Below are positions 36,345-47,877 of a DNA stretch of 64,000 bases, in pieces. This DNA comes from Serinus canaria (lineage: Eukaryota; Chordata; Aves; Passeriformes; Fringillidae). The notes beneath the pieces are model-generated. The model made no database searches, had not been told where the DNA came from, and was given only the letters and a program-made list of their open reading frames with translations. Every line of letters starts with the position of its first letter. Position 1 is the stretch's first letter. The stretch spans positions 45,115,935 to 45,179,934 of the forward strand of contig NC_066317.1 of assembly GCF_022539315.1 (NCBI RefSeq), read 5' to 3'. The translations under genes were made by a program, and so were the position numbers.

Positions 36345-39300
36345 CAAATAGATAAAAACATATAATACACACTAATAGCTTTCATGGAATTTGTTTGTTT
36401 TGTTCCTTTTTAATTTCATTTCTCTTTTAAATGTTTTTTTAATAGGAAATTTGCATGAACAGAGTAGAATTTGGTCAGCTTGCACACAGGGCTTTCAGAA
36501 AAGAGGAGAGTATTTTCAGATTCAGCCCGCAGGTTTATTTTGCAATAGAGCTTGAAATTCTAGAAAATCCTTTCCATGAAAATGCAAAAACTGTTCGGTG
36601 CAATCAAAAATATTTTTGTTTGGGGAAAAAAGAAAATAAAAAATGAAGCAAAAATCTAAACAATTTTACTGGGTGTATTTGACATCCTCTGGGTAAAATG
36701 GTCTCGTTCTGATCATGGTCATGAAATGTGAGGCCTGATTGCAACAGTTCTTGACCCAGACACAAACAAACAGTGCTTCTCACTTTAATTTAATTCTGGT
36801 CTACGGTTGGAGCACCACCTCCACTAGGGATTATAACTGTGGGCTTTTTACAAACATTCAAAGTGAAACAGCACAGCAGCAGAGCCTCCACAGGCATAGC
36901 CCATGTTCAGTCTTTGACTGCCTTTCTCCTTATCACCTTAAATCTTCAACAGACAAGGCCAGTAGTTGGTTACTTGCTGTCATTCTCAGCCTCACCAAAC
37001 CGAAAAGTGAGGCTGTGTATGTGTTCTTGAAATAAACTCAAGATTTTTTAAAATAACAGGCTTAAAAAGGGAATTCTCTGAGCTGTATGGACAGGAGCAT
37101 ACATAAAAGCTCCCTCATGAAAAAGGGAAAGCAGCATCTGAAGAGCAAAAACTATTGTGCATCCATGTCAAACACCATAAGTTGCTGGTGGAATGTGATA
37201 GTTGGGACCTGCTCATGCTCCCATCTGTCCCATTCGAGGGGTAGTTTTCCTTCTCTGAGAGCCAAGTCTGTCCCTCAGGAGTATCCAAGCAGTCATCACA
37301 TGTCTTAGCTGCTCCAGACTTGGCTCTTAAGAGATGATTAAAGCCAGAAATTGTAGATACCATTTTCCTTCTTTGCCTGTTTCTCATCTTGAGTTGTATA
37401 TTTGATTCCCCAATATCCCTGTGTCCCAAAGTGTGATCCTCCACTTTGTTTTGTGCACAGACATTAACTCTTCAAAACATGAGCCAGTTTTTCTTGAGTT
37501 TGTATTGGGTTTTGTAACCAGAAACTTGAGAAACTGTCAGCTTCCTGAAGCTGGACAAATGTCATTCTTGGCTCTTTTCTGGGGCCTATTTTCCTTTTCT
37601 AATTTTTCAGTCTTTTCTGGCCACTTAAGCAGCAGACCCAGATGCTTATGGCTGTTTCCAGCTTCCCTTCCTGGGTAGCCTCCCTTGTGCCAAGCAAGCT
37701 CTCTCATGCCTGCAAGCCTTGTCTGCCACATACAAGCTCATTAGGAAGGTGATGATATCAATGTCTCCTCTCACCTGAATTCCAGATTGAACTACAAAGT
37801 TGTCCTGTCATCATTCCCCACAGAAGAACTCTGTGCATGACCCCAGAGTGGCAGGAGTTGGGTTGCTTTGCAACCAGCCCAAAGGCACAGCCAGAACAGC
37901 AATTCCCTCACTCCCCACCACAGGCAGGCATTTTCTTCTAGGAGATGCCACAATTTTTTCTTCTCCCTCCATCACTTCACTAGGCCAGAGGCATATTTTT
38001 AACTAACCCACTGTCAGCATATTTGCTCTGGTAGTTTTGTTTCTCATTCTGGGCTGTCTTTCCTCCACCTCAGCTGTCCCACCTTTTCTTCTCTTCTGCT
38101 TTCCGGTGGTTGCCCTGCAGAGCTTACACTGCCTGTACAGTTCAGTTGCAGCTATTTGTGGAGTTTGGCTTTGCTGGTCATAGCTCTTGCTGTTGTGTAA
38201 TGAAAAATATAGCCCAAATCTTTCTCTTGCTCTGCCTTTGGTAAATATGGCCACTTGAGAAGGTGGACTTGCTGTTTGATTCAAAGTTTATCAAAAATAA
38301 GAGGGGCAAATGCAACAGAATCTGGGAGTGATTTGAGGAAATTGCCATTGGTATTGACTTGTATCTGGCAGACCCTGAAAACAGCAGGTTTCTATCTGTG
38401 GTTGTTTACTCTGTGCTATGAGTCCTTACTAAATAGCAATCTGTTCCCAGGCTGTTGCACCTGAGTGCTTCACAGAAACTGAGTCAGCATCAACAAGGAG
38501 CAAAATACATTTCAGGTGCTGGTGTTTCGGCAGTCAGGGTTAGTTTGTAGTCTGAGTTTTCCTTGTTGGAGGAATATGTAGGGTGGAAATGAAGGGTTTG
38601 AATTCCATCCTGCTGGTGAGTGGGTGCTGGTATCTCTCTTGTCTTTCCTGCCAGGTCACTCTGGCATGGCTTTTACAGCTGCAACCGACTGCTCATCTTC
38701 CTCTCAGTCTTCCTCTGCTCCTGATGTGGGCTAATCAGCAGCAGCTCTTTGGGACCACCACAAGGAAGAACTTTGCAGACAAAAACCAGCATCTTGGAAC
38801 TGTCTAAGGGAGAGGCTGCACAGACTGCTGCATTTTGAGCTGATTGGTGCTCTTTCCTTATTTCAGAGACCCCCACCCCCTCCCGCTTCCTAACTGAAAT
38901 ATTTCTATCCCAAACTGTCCTTTGGTAAGTTATGAATTGCTTTCCAGCAGTAGATGGTTATCTACACGTTTCCCATCTTTCAGCTTTCTCCAGTGTTTGG
39001 ACTGAGACCTTACCATAAAGTGATTTCCTTCAAAAGTTTTTCAGAACAGAATTGCTTAACTCCAGTCTCATTGAAATCCAAGTTGTAGTTATTGAAAATG
39101 ATTGCAAACCTATCATGCCTCAACAGAGGTGCACAACATTTTGGGGTAAAATTTCTGTTTCCTGAGTGGTGTTTGGAGATAGTTACTAGCTCTAAGCCTA
39201 AATTTTCCCCCCTTCTTTTATTGTGAAGCACTTTCAGTCTTCTTTTCTTCTCATTTATTTTTCTCCCAGAAGACAATCGACAGAGCCACAGTACTAGGAG

Positions 39301-40309
39301 AATAGCTCCTTTCACATTATTATCAAAACAACAAAATTATAGGAATGTCTTCAGTAGCCAGCAAAACTTCTTTTAAACCCAAAAATCCAAACTCTCATGA
39401 AGATCCTTGTTTTTTTATAGCACTGTCCTCTAAGCCTTTCGTACCCTGAGATCCTGGCATTCAGTTGTTTGGACAGGATTGTCCTGCTCTGTAATGGGTT
39501 CCAGCTGCTGTCTTGGCATGGTTGCTCAGGAGGTGTTGCTCAGTTCCTATCTGGGTCTCTCTCAAGCCAAGAGCCCTTGCAGGAGAGCAGGCAATCCATT
39601 GCATCTCTTGGCAATGAGATCTTTCTTTTAGCAATAAAAGATTGTGATGATTTACATAAAGTGAGAAAACTGCAGTTTTGAAGGAAGCAAACTGTATTGT
39701 GTGAGGTTTTCTCTACAGAAGGAGCAAAATATTACACAATGAGCATTCTTTTACTGTTCTTCTGTAAGAAATGAGAAATTATGTAGCTTTTTTTTTCTGC
39801 TATGCTGAACACAAGTTGAAATAGTCTGACTTTGTTGAGAGCTTCAGAGCACAGCTCTTCTCTGCAGAACAGGTCACTGTAGATGCACTCTCACAGTTTT
39901 GTGCTGAGAAAATTGTGCTTGCACACACACCTCAGTTTGCCATGTGTTCCTAATGTAAAAGCAGGCAATTATAACAACATCCTTATCAAAACATTCATGC
40001 AGTGATGCATTGCTTTGGAAAGAAATTCCTTTGCTGTTCCCCAACACATGTCAAAAAGTTAAAACCTCAGATTTTGAAAGGGAAATAGGTTCTGGGTTTT
40101 TTCTGTGGGTTTGTTTTTGGTTTTTGTTCTCTCTCCTTGCACTCATATTTTAAGGTTAGATGCTGAACCTGGTTATGAAAGATAGTTTTACTTTTAAAAT
40201 ATCATAGGGTTTATATTAAGGTAATTTCCAAGATAATTACAGTAAAATCTGCATTTTCTAGTGGGATATTCTTATATGTAGAATCAAGTATAATAAAAAT
40301 ATTAACTAT

Positions 40310-40337
40310 AATAAACCTACTATGTAGTAGGCTTATT
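40310..40337. repeat. 13-bp inverted repeat with one mismatch, 2-nt loop
   Basis: The arms AATAAACCTACTA (40310-40322) and TAGTAGGCTTATT (40325-40337) pair at 12 of 13 positions around TG. Confidence 0.85.
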
Positions 40338-43300
40338 TTGTAAAATGGAAGGTTTTCTTTTCCCTGCCAACCAATACTGTGTATGTCAAAGGAAAACAGC
40401 TCAGCATTTCTGAGTGCTGTTGTTTCACCTGTATAATTTCTTCATCAACAAAGGAGCATTTTGCTTTTTTTGAGGCTGGAATTCAGACTCACTGGTCACA
40501 GAGGACAATAGGACCTTGTATGGAGACAGGTGATTTATCATGAGAACCCACCCAAATGGAAACAGCGCCGTGTAAGGTTGGTTACACTTATCTGCTGGTC
40601 CTGCTGAAAGTTTTTGAAATGTCTGTTGCTCTTTGGATTTGGGCAAACCTGAGGTCAGCACAGATCCCACTTGTTGGTTTATTGTCTGGGCACCAACAGT
40701 GGAGACAGCTGCTCAAAGCAAACGGGCAAACTGGGAAAAACTGCTGGTGTCTCCTCAGATGAGATGTGCTCCTGGTGCTCACTCAGGGTAGGGAAGGCTG
40801 TTGTTGAGTCCTGTTGTCATGTCTTTGGGTTGGATGGAGGCTGGTCCCTCCTTCCTGGCCTGACAAGCATATGCCATCCTCCCTCATCAGAGGTCTCTCC
40901 TGCTTGCTCAGCAAGACAGAGTCAGTTGGGGAAGGCTTTGAGGACTGCTCTGTTTAGCCTCTGCACAGGACATCACATTCAAACAGAAATTAGCAATGGG
41001 GTGGAACTAACACAGGCAATGTGGGAACAATGCTGCTACTAAAAAAAAGCTACTATCCTTTTAAATTTAATCAGTGTCTTGGGAAAGTTACTGACTTGTC
41101 TCTTCCTTCCCTGCCTTTGCTGTTTCATGCCTTCCACCCTAACTGAAATATTTCTAGTCTGAGTTTCTGCAAAGGCTGCAAATAAGAGCATTTTTCTGTG
41201 ATACAGACACAACTGATTATGGATGTTCAATGGTAATTATATTAATGTAGTGGAAGCGAAACATTCTACTCCATTATCAGCTTTGTTATCAGTGATTAGG
41301 ATTTTTATGGGATAGTATTTTTTTTTTACTTTTGTACTATTAGCAGCACTTTATATGCAATTGTAAACTAGCTGCAGTAAATTATGGTCAAACACCAGCA
41401 GTCCAAAGGTTAATTTGACTGTACAAGTACAGCCCCAGAGTTATGTATGAACATATGCTCTACATACTGATTAATGAGCAAGGTTAGACTGGCATAAGCT
41501 GGGCTGTATTTTCTGAGTGTTCTTCGAATGTTTACATATGATCTTTGGTACAGATAATGCAGAGATCCATTTTCCAGAAAGAACTATTTAAGCATAAAGA
41601 AAATAGTAGGATGCAAATTGTTAGCTGTAAGCTTGATTGTATTTCAGCAAATGGAGGGGTTGAGTGGGATCTGAAAGAGTGCCAGTAATCATGGTTGGCA
41701 TCACCCTCAAGTCTGTGCATTTGGGAAGGGCACAGAGAAGGAAACCCATGAAGCCAAAGCATTTGCAAGCTGTATTCAGCTGAATGGTTGCAGGGGAATA
41801 CTCCAGGGAACCTGGCTGGTACATTTTTATTTAAGTGCAACTGGCTATACCTTGAGAAAAGGCTCTTTCAAGGCACCCACCTTTCCAAAATCATGCTGCT
41901 AGTATCAACTCTGTCATTGTGACAAAAGATCTAGAAAGCTAGTGGAGGGTGAAATGAAACTCCTCAGATTTAGGGCATTTTCCTCTGATTGCTTGCTGTA
42001 GGATAACTGTACTGAATAAAAATGCAGCCTCACATTTCTCTTTGTGTAGTTTCAGACTTTCTTCATCATACCTGATTTACTGCATTATTATATTATTGTA
42101 GCTTGGCTTACTTAAATTCAGTTTGGTGTTCACACAGTTCATTCAGTCTGTGTGTCTCATAGTGGGCTTAAAATTTGGTGGGTTTATTTAACATCCATGC
42201 TGTGGCAGTATCCAGGTGTCCTGGCAGTTAATTTTGATGATCTAACAAAGAAACTCATCAAAGTAAAGATAAATTGTACTCTTTTACCTAGGAGTAGTAG
42301 CTTCATGAGTTAAAGCTACACAGACTTTTACGAGCTGTGGCCCCACTCCAGCGTTGAATCCAGATGTGAGGCGTGTACCCAAGAGGTAAAATTAAACTTG
42401 TTTGCTGAACCAATTCTCCTTGAAAGTGTGCTCAAGGGATTGAACTACAAATGCTTCAGGGGAATATTGGTTTTCAGATACCAGTGCCCCACAAATGTTC
42501 TAATATAACCAGAAATACTAATGAAAAAAATGTAATTGGACATATTCTAGAATATCTGAGGAATACTTCTTAATAAATCTAGACTTCTCTTTCATGACAG
42601 AAAAGGGTTGGCTGGTGGTTATCGATGAGACTGGCTTCCTGTGTTGCAAGGGAACACTTGCCCCGTTGTTCCCTCTCATGTTGAGTAGGTTATGGATTGC
42701 TGTGGAATTTAGTGAAATCTAAGGCAGATGTTTTCACCCAAGCTTTCCTTCATTTTTAACATTTTGAGGTGCTTAATATCAGTGTGGCATGCATAAAAGA
42801 GGAAGAACACAGGTGTTACAAGTGTTATGCATTGTTTTCAAAATCTCTTTCAAGGAAGTTAACATACTCATTATAAACTCTAACTCCACATCTTTGAACA
42901 AAGATGGCTGGCATGGCTTGTGCTGTGTGACACAAGTCTGTTCAGCAGTTGTGGGACATGTGAAAGAGAGGGAATTGTGTCCCTTTCCTGCCTGACATCC
43001 TAAGGCAGGTTGTATGTGTGAGCAGTGGGTAGGTGGCTTTATGCTGGGGCAGGGGGTGGCTAATTTAATTTGGGAGAAGAGGCATCAGCTAGAAAGCGAG
43101 CAGTTCCATACACTATCTCTGTTGTTATTGCCAGTTCAACTTAATTTGATTCTGATAATGTCAAGAGATCTCTCTGTACAACATCTTTCAGCTGTATGGA
43201 ACTAGTCTGGCAGCTCCCACAACCCAAGGAGGCGTCTGGCACTATCTGTCATCTTTTCACGAGGCTCCGACAGTGTTTTAGCCAGACCGTGTAGGAGCCT

Positions 43301-43686
43301 CGGTTTATGCATTACCTGAAAGTAGATCTAAGTCTGCAGTGACCTTGCACATGACATGGCTCTGTGCTGGCCCTTAGCCGTGTCATCATGGAGAATTTTG
43401 GCCCATGCCAGGCACTTTTTATGAGGTATACATTGTAGAGAGCAGCTTCACTTGTTTCTTCAATGCAGCTGCTTCTGCTTTTTTGTGTTTACGTTAAGAA
43501 GGGAATAAAATATGGCTGTAGAAAAACACTGTTGAGATTGTCCACTCCCTTGCTCATCTCTGTCAGCAAATAGATCATTTGTCAAGGGAAGAGGAGAGTC
43601 TCAATTCTGCTCTCCTAGCTGACAAGTTCAAATCCAGACAAAGAGATTGAGAAATCTTCTGTGCAAATGAAAAGCTGCAAATGATT

Positions 43687-43764
43687 TAAAGTACAATTTT
43701 CCTGTTGGGAGCAATATTAAAGATCTAAAGTACAACTTGCTTGTTGGGAGAAATGCTCAAATAT
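43687..43764. repeat. Diverged 39-bp tandem duplication
   Basis: Two adjacent copies start at 43687 and 43726. Both begin TAAAGTACAA and both contain TGTTGGGAG, with several substitutions between them. It is older than the other two tandem duplications in the window. Confidence 0.8.
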
Positions 43765-43979
43765 TTTAGACCAAGGCAAGAGTTTGGGGTTTTTATGTGT
43801 TTTAAAAGTTTTATATTCTTCCAAAATATCCTTTTTCTGTTGCACTCACTGCATATCAAGCTATTTCTAAAAGACACGGTCTGTCTATGACACCCTGTTC
43901 TCTTAATATATGATCCAAAAATGTTCATACTGTTGAATTTGTGAAATCATATTAATTTCCATGACAACCGACTAATGTT

Positions 43980-44007
43980 GCAAACAAAGGATTAATTGCT
44001 TTGTTGC
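43980..44007. promoter_or_regulatory. Candidate paired SOX site flanking a homeodomain motif
   Basis: AACAAAG at 43983-43989 and its exact reverse complement CTTTGTT at 43999-44005 match the SOX-family consensus. They flank GATTAATTG, a homeodomain-type core. Outer bases extend the symmetry to GC(A)AACAAAG and CTTTGTTGC. Inverted SOX pairs are a known arrangement for dimer-binding SOX proteins, usually with shorter spacing than the nine bases here. The motif arrangement is seen; binding is inference. Confidence 0.35.
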
Positions 44008-44308
44008 GACATGAAGCAAAGGGGGAATTTAGATCACATGAGGAAAAAGTGAAGTGCCTATACAATGCAAACATACCGCAATTGCAAAAACAATATAACA
44101 AAGGGAGAGCTAAATATGTTTTTCTTTAACTAAATCTTCAAATTCGTCAAGCTTGCTTTAGTTTTATAGGTTGCTTTCTGGGGGAAGATGTACAAGAGTA
44201 TCAGTTAATTCCTTGTGCAAGGCTGAAGAGCTTATCTCACTCCCTGGTCAAGCATCCAAACTGCAACTGGCCAAACATCTGCAGGCAGCCAAAGGCAGCT
44301 GCCCTTGA

Positions 44309-44498
44309 CGCTGGAGAAATCCACACATTTTGTGCTGGGTCTTAAGCGTCGGCCGGAGCTGAAAAGTCAATTCCCTCCAGAAATCCCGGCGTGTTCCCAT
44401 TTGTTAACACACAGTGCCTTCTTGTGGGCACTGGCGCTTATTGCCGCCTGGAAGCCTAGGCTTCCTCCCGCCTGCCCCTTTTAACTCGAGGCAATTCG
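44309..44498. promoter_or_regulatory. Small CpG cluster, possible promoter or enhancer
   Basis: There are eleven CpG dinucleotides in 190 bases, including GCGTCGGCCGG at 44346-44356 and CCCGGCG at 44385-44391. By comparison I count about four in the 1,000 bases from 46,000. A 16-bp palindrome, GGAAGCCTAGGCTTCC, sits at 44450-44465. The cluster is too short for a classical CpG island and has no recognised first exon beside it. It may be an unmethylated regulatory element or just a GC-rich patch. Confidence 0.35.
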
Positions 44499-45286
44499 GG
44501 GAAGAAACCCAAGGAATGTAAAACATGTGGGTTTAGATACAGAAATTGCAAACGCATGTGGAGCCATCCAGCTTGCTGTACATCACAACTTTCCATTAAT
44601 AAAAGCTCTCTTTTGAAGTCTCTAGAAATGGGATGAACATAGGGTTTGACTTTCACAGTGCTAAGAAACATTTTTCTTTCTTTGATTTGATTTTGTTCAA
44701 GAAAAAGATGCAATCTCACACTGAAATAGATGTAGCAATAACTTGTCGGGCATTTTCTCATTATCTTCCCTTTTTGCAGGAAGGTTTTTCTTTATTTTTC
44801 AAATTCAGACACATACGCATTCACGCACATGGATGCCAGATGCTCAGGCACACACATGTCCAGGGCTGGGTGGATGGGACAGTAAATCATTTTTGGCATT
44901 TCTGATTTCCCTTTTCTGCTTGGGCAATTACCTGGCTGTGCAGGTTACCTCGAGCATCTCTGGGCATCGAGCCCTTTAGCAAGCTGAGGCTTCAGCCCTG
45001 CAGCACCTCCTTCAACACAGTCCTCCACCTCCCACTCCTCAAGGATTCTCTGGCGAGTGTATGTGTAAGCCTCTCTTCTCCCCACACTATGTGCATGGTT
45101 GCACTTGGGAGTTTCAGTTGCTGCAGCACTGCTGCTGAACCCAAAGCAAAGGGCCAGAGCTGATGAGCAAGCAGCCTTGGGTGGGTGTGTGTTGGGGTGG
45201 ACGCTGACCAAGGAACAGAGGGAGGCTCATTTCTAAGCAGAGGGAAGGCACCCCAAATGAGAGGCCATGTATATCCCTGCTTTTCT

Positions 45287-45366
45287 TGTAATTGCTGCAT
45301 TCTTTTTGTCACATGTTTATAGTAAATGTAATTGCTGCATTCTTCTTGTCACGTGTTTATAGTAAA
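45287..45366. repeat. 40-bp tandem duplication
   Basis: Two adjacent copies (45287-45326 and 45327-45366) both begin TGTAATTGCTGCATTCTT and end GTTTATAGTAAA. They differ at two positions only (T/C and A/G), so the duplication is fairly recent. In the second copy the A/G change creates CACGTG. Confidence 0.95.
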
Positions 45367-45657
45367 TATAATAACTGGGTACCTCCCCTTCAGCAGATTC
45401 TAAATGTTTGCGAGACTAAACTGCAAATGTGTTTATTGCTGAGATGAGGCTTACATTTGAAACTGGTTCCTGAATTTGCAGCTTCTTTTATGCAGCCAGT
45501 ATCAGTCCAAGTGTGGTGGAGTTGAGTCTAGTGAAGGCCCCTTCCTGTCATAAATAAGATTACTTTCATTTCACTTGTGGAGTGTGTTATTCCTCAGAGT
45601 AATGAATTTCCTCTGTGCCTTTGAGCACATAAACATGGTTTTCATTAGGTTTCTATT

Positions 45658-45670
45658 AAAAAAAAAAAAA
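45658..45670. repeat. Poly-A run
   Basis: Thirteen A in a row, with no neighbouring retrotransposon that would make it a tail. Confidence 0.9.
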
Positions 45671-46178
45671 GACAGAGTAAAATTAATAAGAAGACTATTA
45701 ACTCCATAAATGCAGATGCATTTTCACTATATAATAATGTTGGATATAAACAGCTTCTTCGCTGAAGGTTCCAAATTGCAGAAAATGAAACAATTCTGCA
45801 AACCTGAATTCTGCTATCAGAGAACAAAAATACTGGAAAATCTGACTGTTAAAAACTAGTTTATTGGGAGGAAAAATAGACTATCAGATTAAATGTAGAC
45901 AGACAAATAGCTTCAGGCTTTTTACTTAATAAGTAACATATGTGATAATGATAGTTTTAAGCTGTGTATTCAGAATTAGCATTGCAGTTAAGGGTTTGAA
46001 CATGCCTTTTTTTCCTGTATTCTACCAGATATATCCCAACAGTTGCAGAAAGAGGAATAGCAACATTTGCAAATATCTCACTGTTGGACCCCTTAACTCA
46101 TAAAATTTTCATGTACCATTTGTATTTGTGGCTTAAGATCTCTGTCAAGTGGTAAATCCATACAGCATCATTGTGGTG

Positions 46179-46193
46179 TTTTTTTTTTTTTTT
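46179..46193. repeat. Poly-T run
   Basis: Fifteen T in a row. No adjacent repeat body is recognised on either strand. Confidence 0.9.
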
Positions 46194-47830
46194 CATAGCT
46201 GCCAGCATTTTAAACAGAAAACCAAAAATCACCGTGTATGTCTAGCCAGGTATTTTCAGAAATACAGACCTTAAACTGCTGGCATCTCATTCCACCTCAC
46301 AGTGAAAAGTAAATCATAAAATTATAGAAACTAGCAGTTAGAATACATGCTCTTTGCACTCATCTAAAATTTTATTGGAGAAAACTGAGATCACTCTATC
46401 ACTACTCAAATCCCGTGCAATAGATTTAACTTTCTCAAAATGAAGTTGCTAGATTTGAGTAGAAGCTAAGCTAGAAAGACTACAGCTTGGCAGCTAATTA
46501 AATTTCAGGACATCTACAGCCTGCTAAATGTAATTTTATATTGTTCTGTAGGCTGTTTTAAGCCTTGTTTTAACAGAAAATTAAATTCTGGAATTTTTAT
46601 GCACAGTTACCATTTCCATTCTGCTTAGGCAAATTCAATGTGAACAACAAAAAGGCATCACGTGGTGATTTTTATTCTTGATGCCAATCAAGACAATTTC
46701 TTGAACACAGAAATACAAGTGTTCCTTTCATATGTCAGCTCACTCTCTTTCAAAATAAATTACCATGTTTTTAATTTTTCTTCTCACTATTTATTTCTTA
46801 AGAATTCTATACGGAAAACTGGCAATTGTACCTGAGAGTCATTTTTAGTCTGATGCTAAGCCATTTAATTATTCTTTTCTGTTATCATGCAAGTATTTCC
46901 ATTCTGTTGCTGTTAACAGTGCAGATGTTTACCATTTAAAATCATAAGGATGAAGTTGTTTAAAGAGCCAGTCTCATTTATGGGTGATCTTTTCTGTTGA
47001 AACCTAACAACAGAAGAAGATAAGTCTTAAATACCAGCTCCTATTTCCCTTTGCTTTAGGGTGGGATTTTTATTTTTATTTTTTTTAATTTTCATGGGGG
47101 TGTAAAAATTAAAAGTCCTGCTGCAGATTAAAAGTTCTTTAATATTTGCTCAATAGAGTGCTGTCCCCTAATCAAGCCCCTGCAAGCTGTAAATCATGGC
47201 CACTATGTCACTGTTTTGATTGGAAGCAAGAGCTGTACCATGACAAATCTCCAGGGACAGCAAACTTCTGCAGCTGTGGAAAGCTGGAACTATTTGCTAT
47301 TATTATGAAAGGAATCAGATTTTTTTGTTGTTGTTTTTATGTGAAGTTGTAGTGAAATTCATAAGGTGCACAAGGGATGCAGTATGAAGATTCTACAGCA
47401 AGTGTGATTTGTAATAGTGTTTCAGTAACAGAAATTTAGCTGTCCTAAGTGTCAAAGTAGAAATGTGAAATTATAGCCCATTTTTCATGTCTTCCATTGT
47501 CCATCTTAGGAAAATTTATATGTGAGTAGTCATAAAATATTTATAATTCTAAAACAACAGACAAGCATTTTGGGCCTCAGTAAAATGTCTTCATGTTGAA
47601 TGTAAGGACATGTTTTCCTTCTAGAAACATGCTCATAATTTTTACCATAGTTTTGTTTTCATTAAGGTGTTTTGGTCTTCAACTTCTGAACTACAGCCAG
47701 TATGAATGGAGCCTTAGGACAGAAACGTTAACTTCTGCAGAAGTGCAATGTAAATACTGGAGTTAATTTATATACTGTTTATCACAGAGAGTTCTACAGC
47801 TAGATGATAACTCTCCATTAGAACATTGTC

Positions 47831-47877
47831 TTTAATGTTCTTGGGGAAGCACTCTAGAGTGCTTCCCCAAGATTAAA
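47831..47877. repeat. 34-bp perfect palindrome without spacer
   Basis: Bases 47839-47872 form an uninterrupted palindrome centred on CTCTAGAG; the arm contains CTTGGGGAAGCACTCT. Outside it, TTTAAT at 47831-47836 pairs with ATTAAA at 47872-47877 if a 3-base insertion (GTT) in the left arm is skipped, so the original palindrome was at least 44 bases. A spacer-free palindrome of this size forms cruciforms and is usually unstable. No transposon ends are visible. Confidence 0.95.

Larger units (their letters stand above)
29926..43200. other. Non-coding unique sequence, no gene seen
   Basis: More than 13 kb without a recognisable gene or interspersed repeat. Structured parts are a TA/CA microsatellite (30826-30980) and inverted repeats at 34420-34440, 35067-35101, 36321-36344 and 40310-40337. 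Longer frames at 31657-32046 (-, 129 codons), 37115-37444 (-, 109) and 40671-41042 (+, 123) have no recognisable domains. If ancient repeats are present they are too diverged to see by eye. Confidence 0.65.
43201..45250. other. CpG-richer unique stretch, candidate regulatory domain
   Basis: This is non-coding sequence with clearly more CpG than its surroundings. Examples are the cluster at 44309-44498, six CpGs between about 43230 and 43380, and scattered ones to 45200. It holds a paired SOX-like motif at 43980-44007 and a diverged 39-bp tandem duplication at 43687-43764. Frames at 44945-45211 (-) and 44633-44905 (+) are short and unrecognised. I see no promoter motif that would fix a start site. 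Confidence 0.45.

Noticed and set aside
43269..43290. Resemblance to miR-34 (GACAGTGTTTTAGCCAG)
   Set aside because: Roughly two-thirds of bases match, but the seed differs, the arm is on the wrong side of the hairpin and the stem is weak.
43626..43635. tRNA B-box-like GTTCAAATCC
   Set aside because: No A box at the proper distance upstream and no cloverleaf can be drawn.
44450..44465. 16-bp palindrome GGAAGCCTAGGCTTCC
   Set aside because: About one perfect 16-bp palindrome is expected by chance in 64 kb, so by itself it is unremarkable. Kept only as a detail of the CpG cluster.
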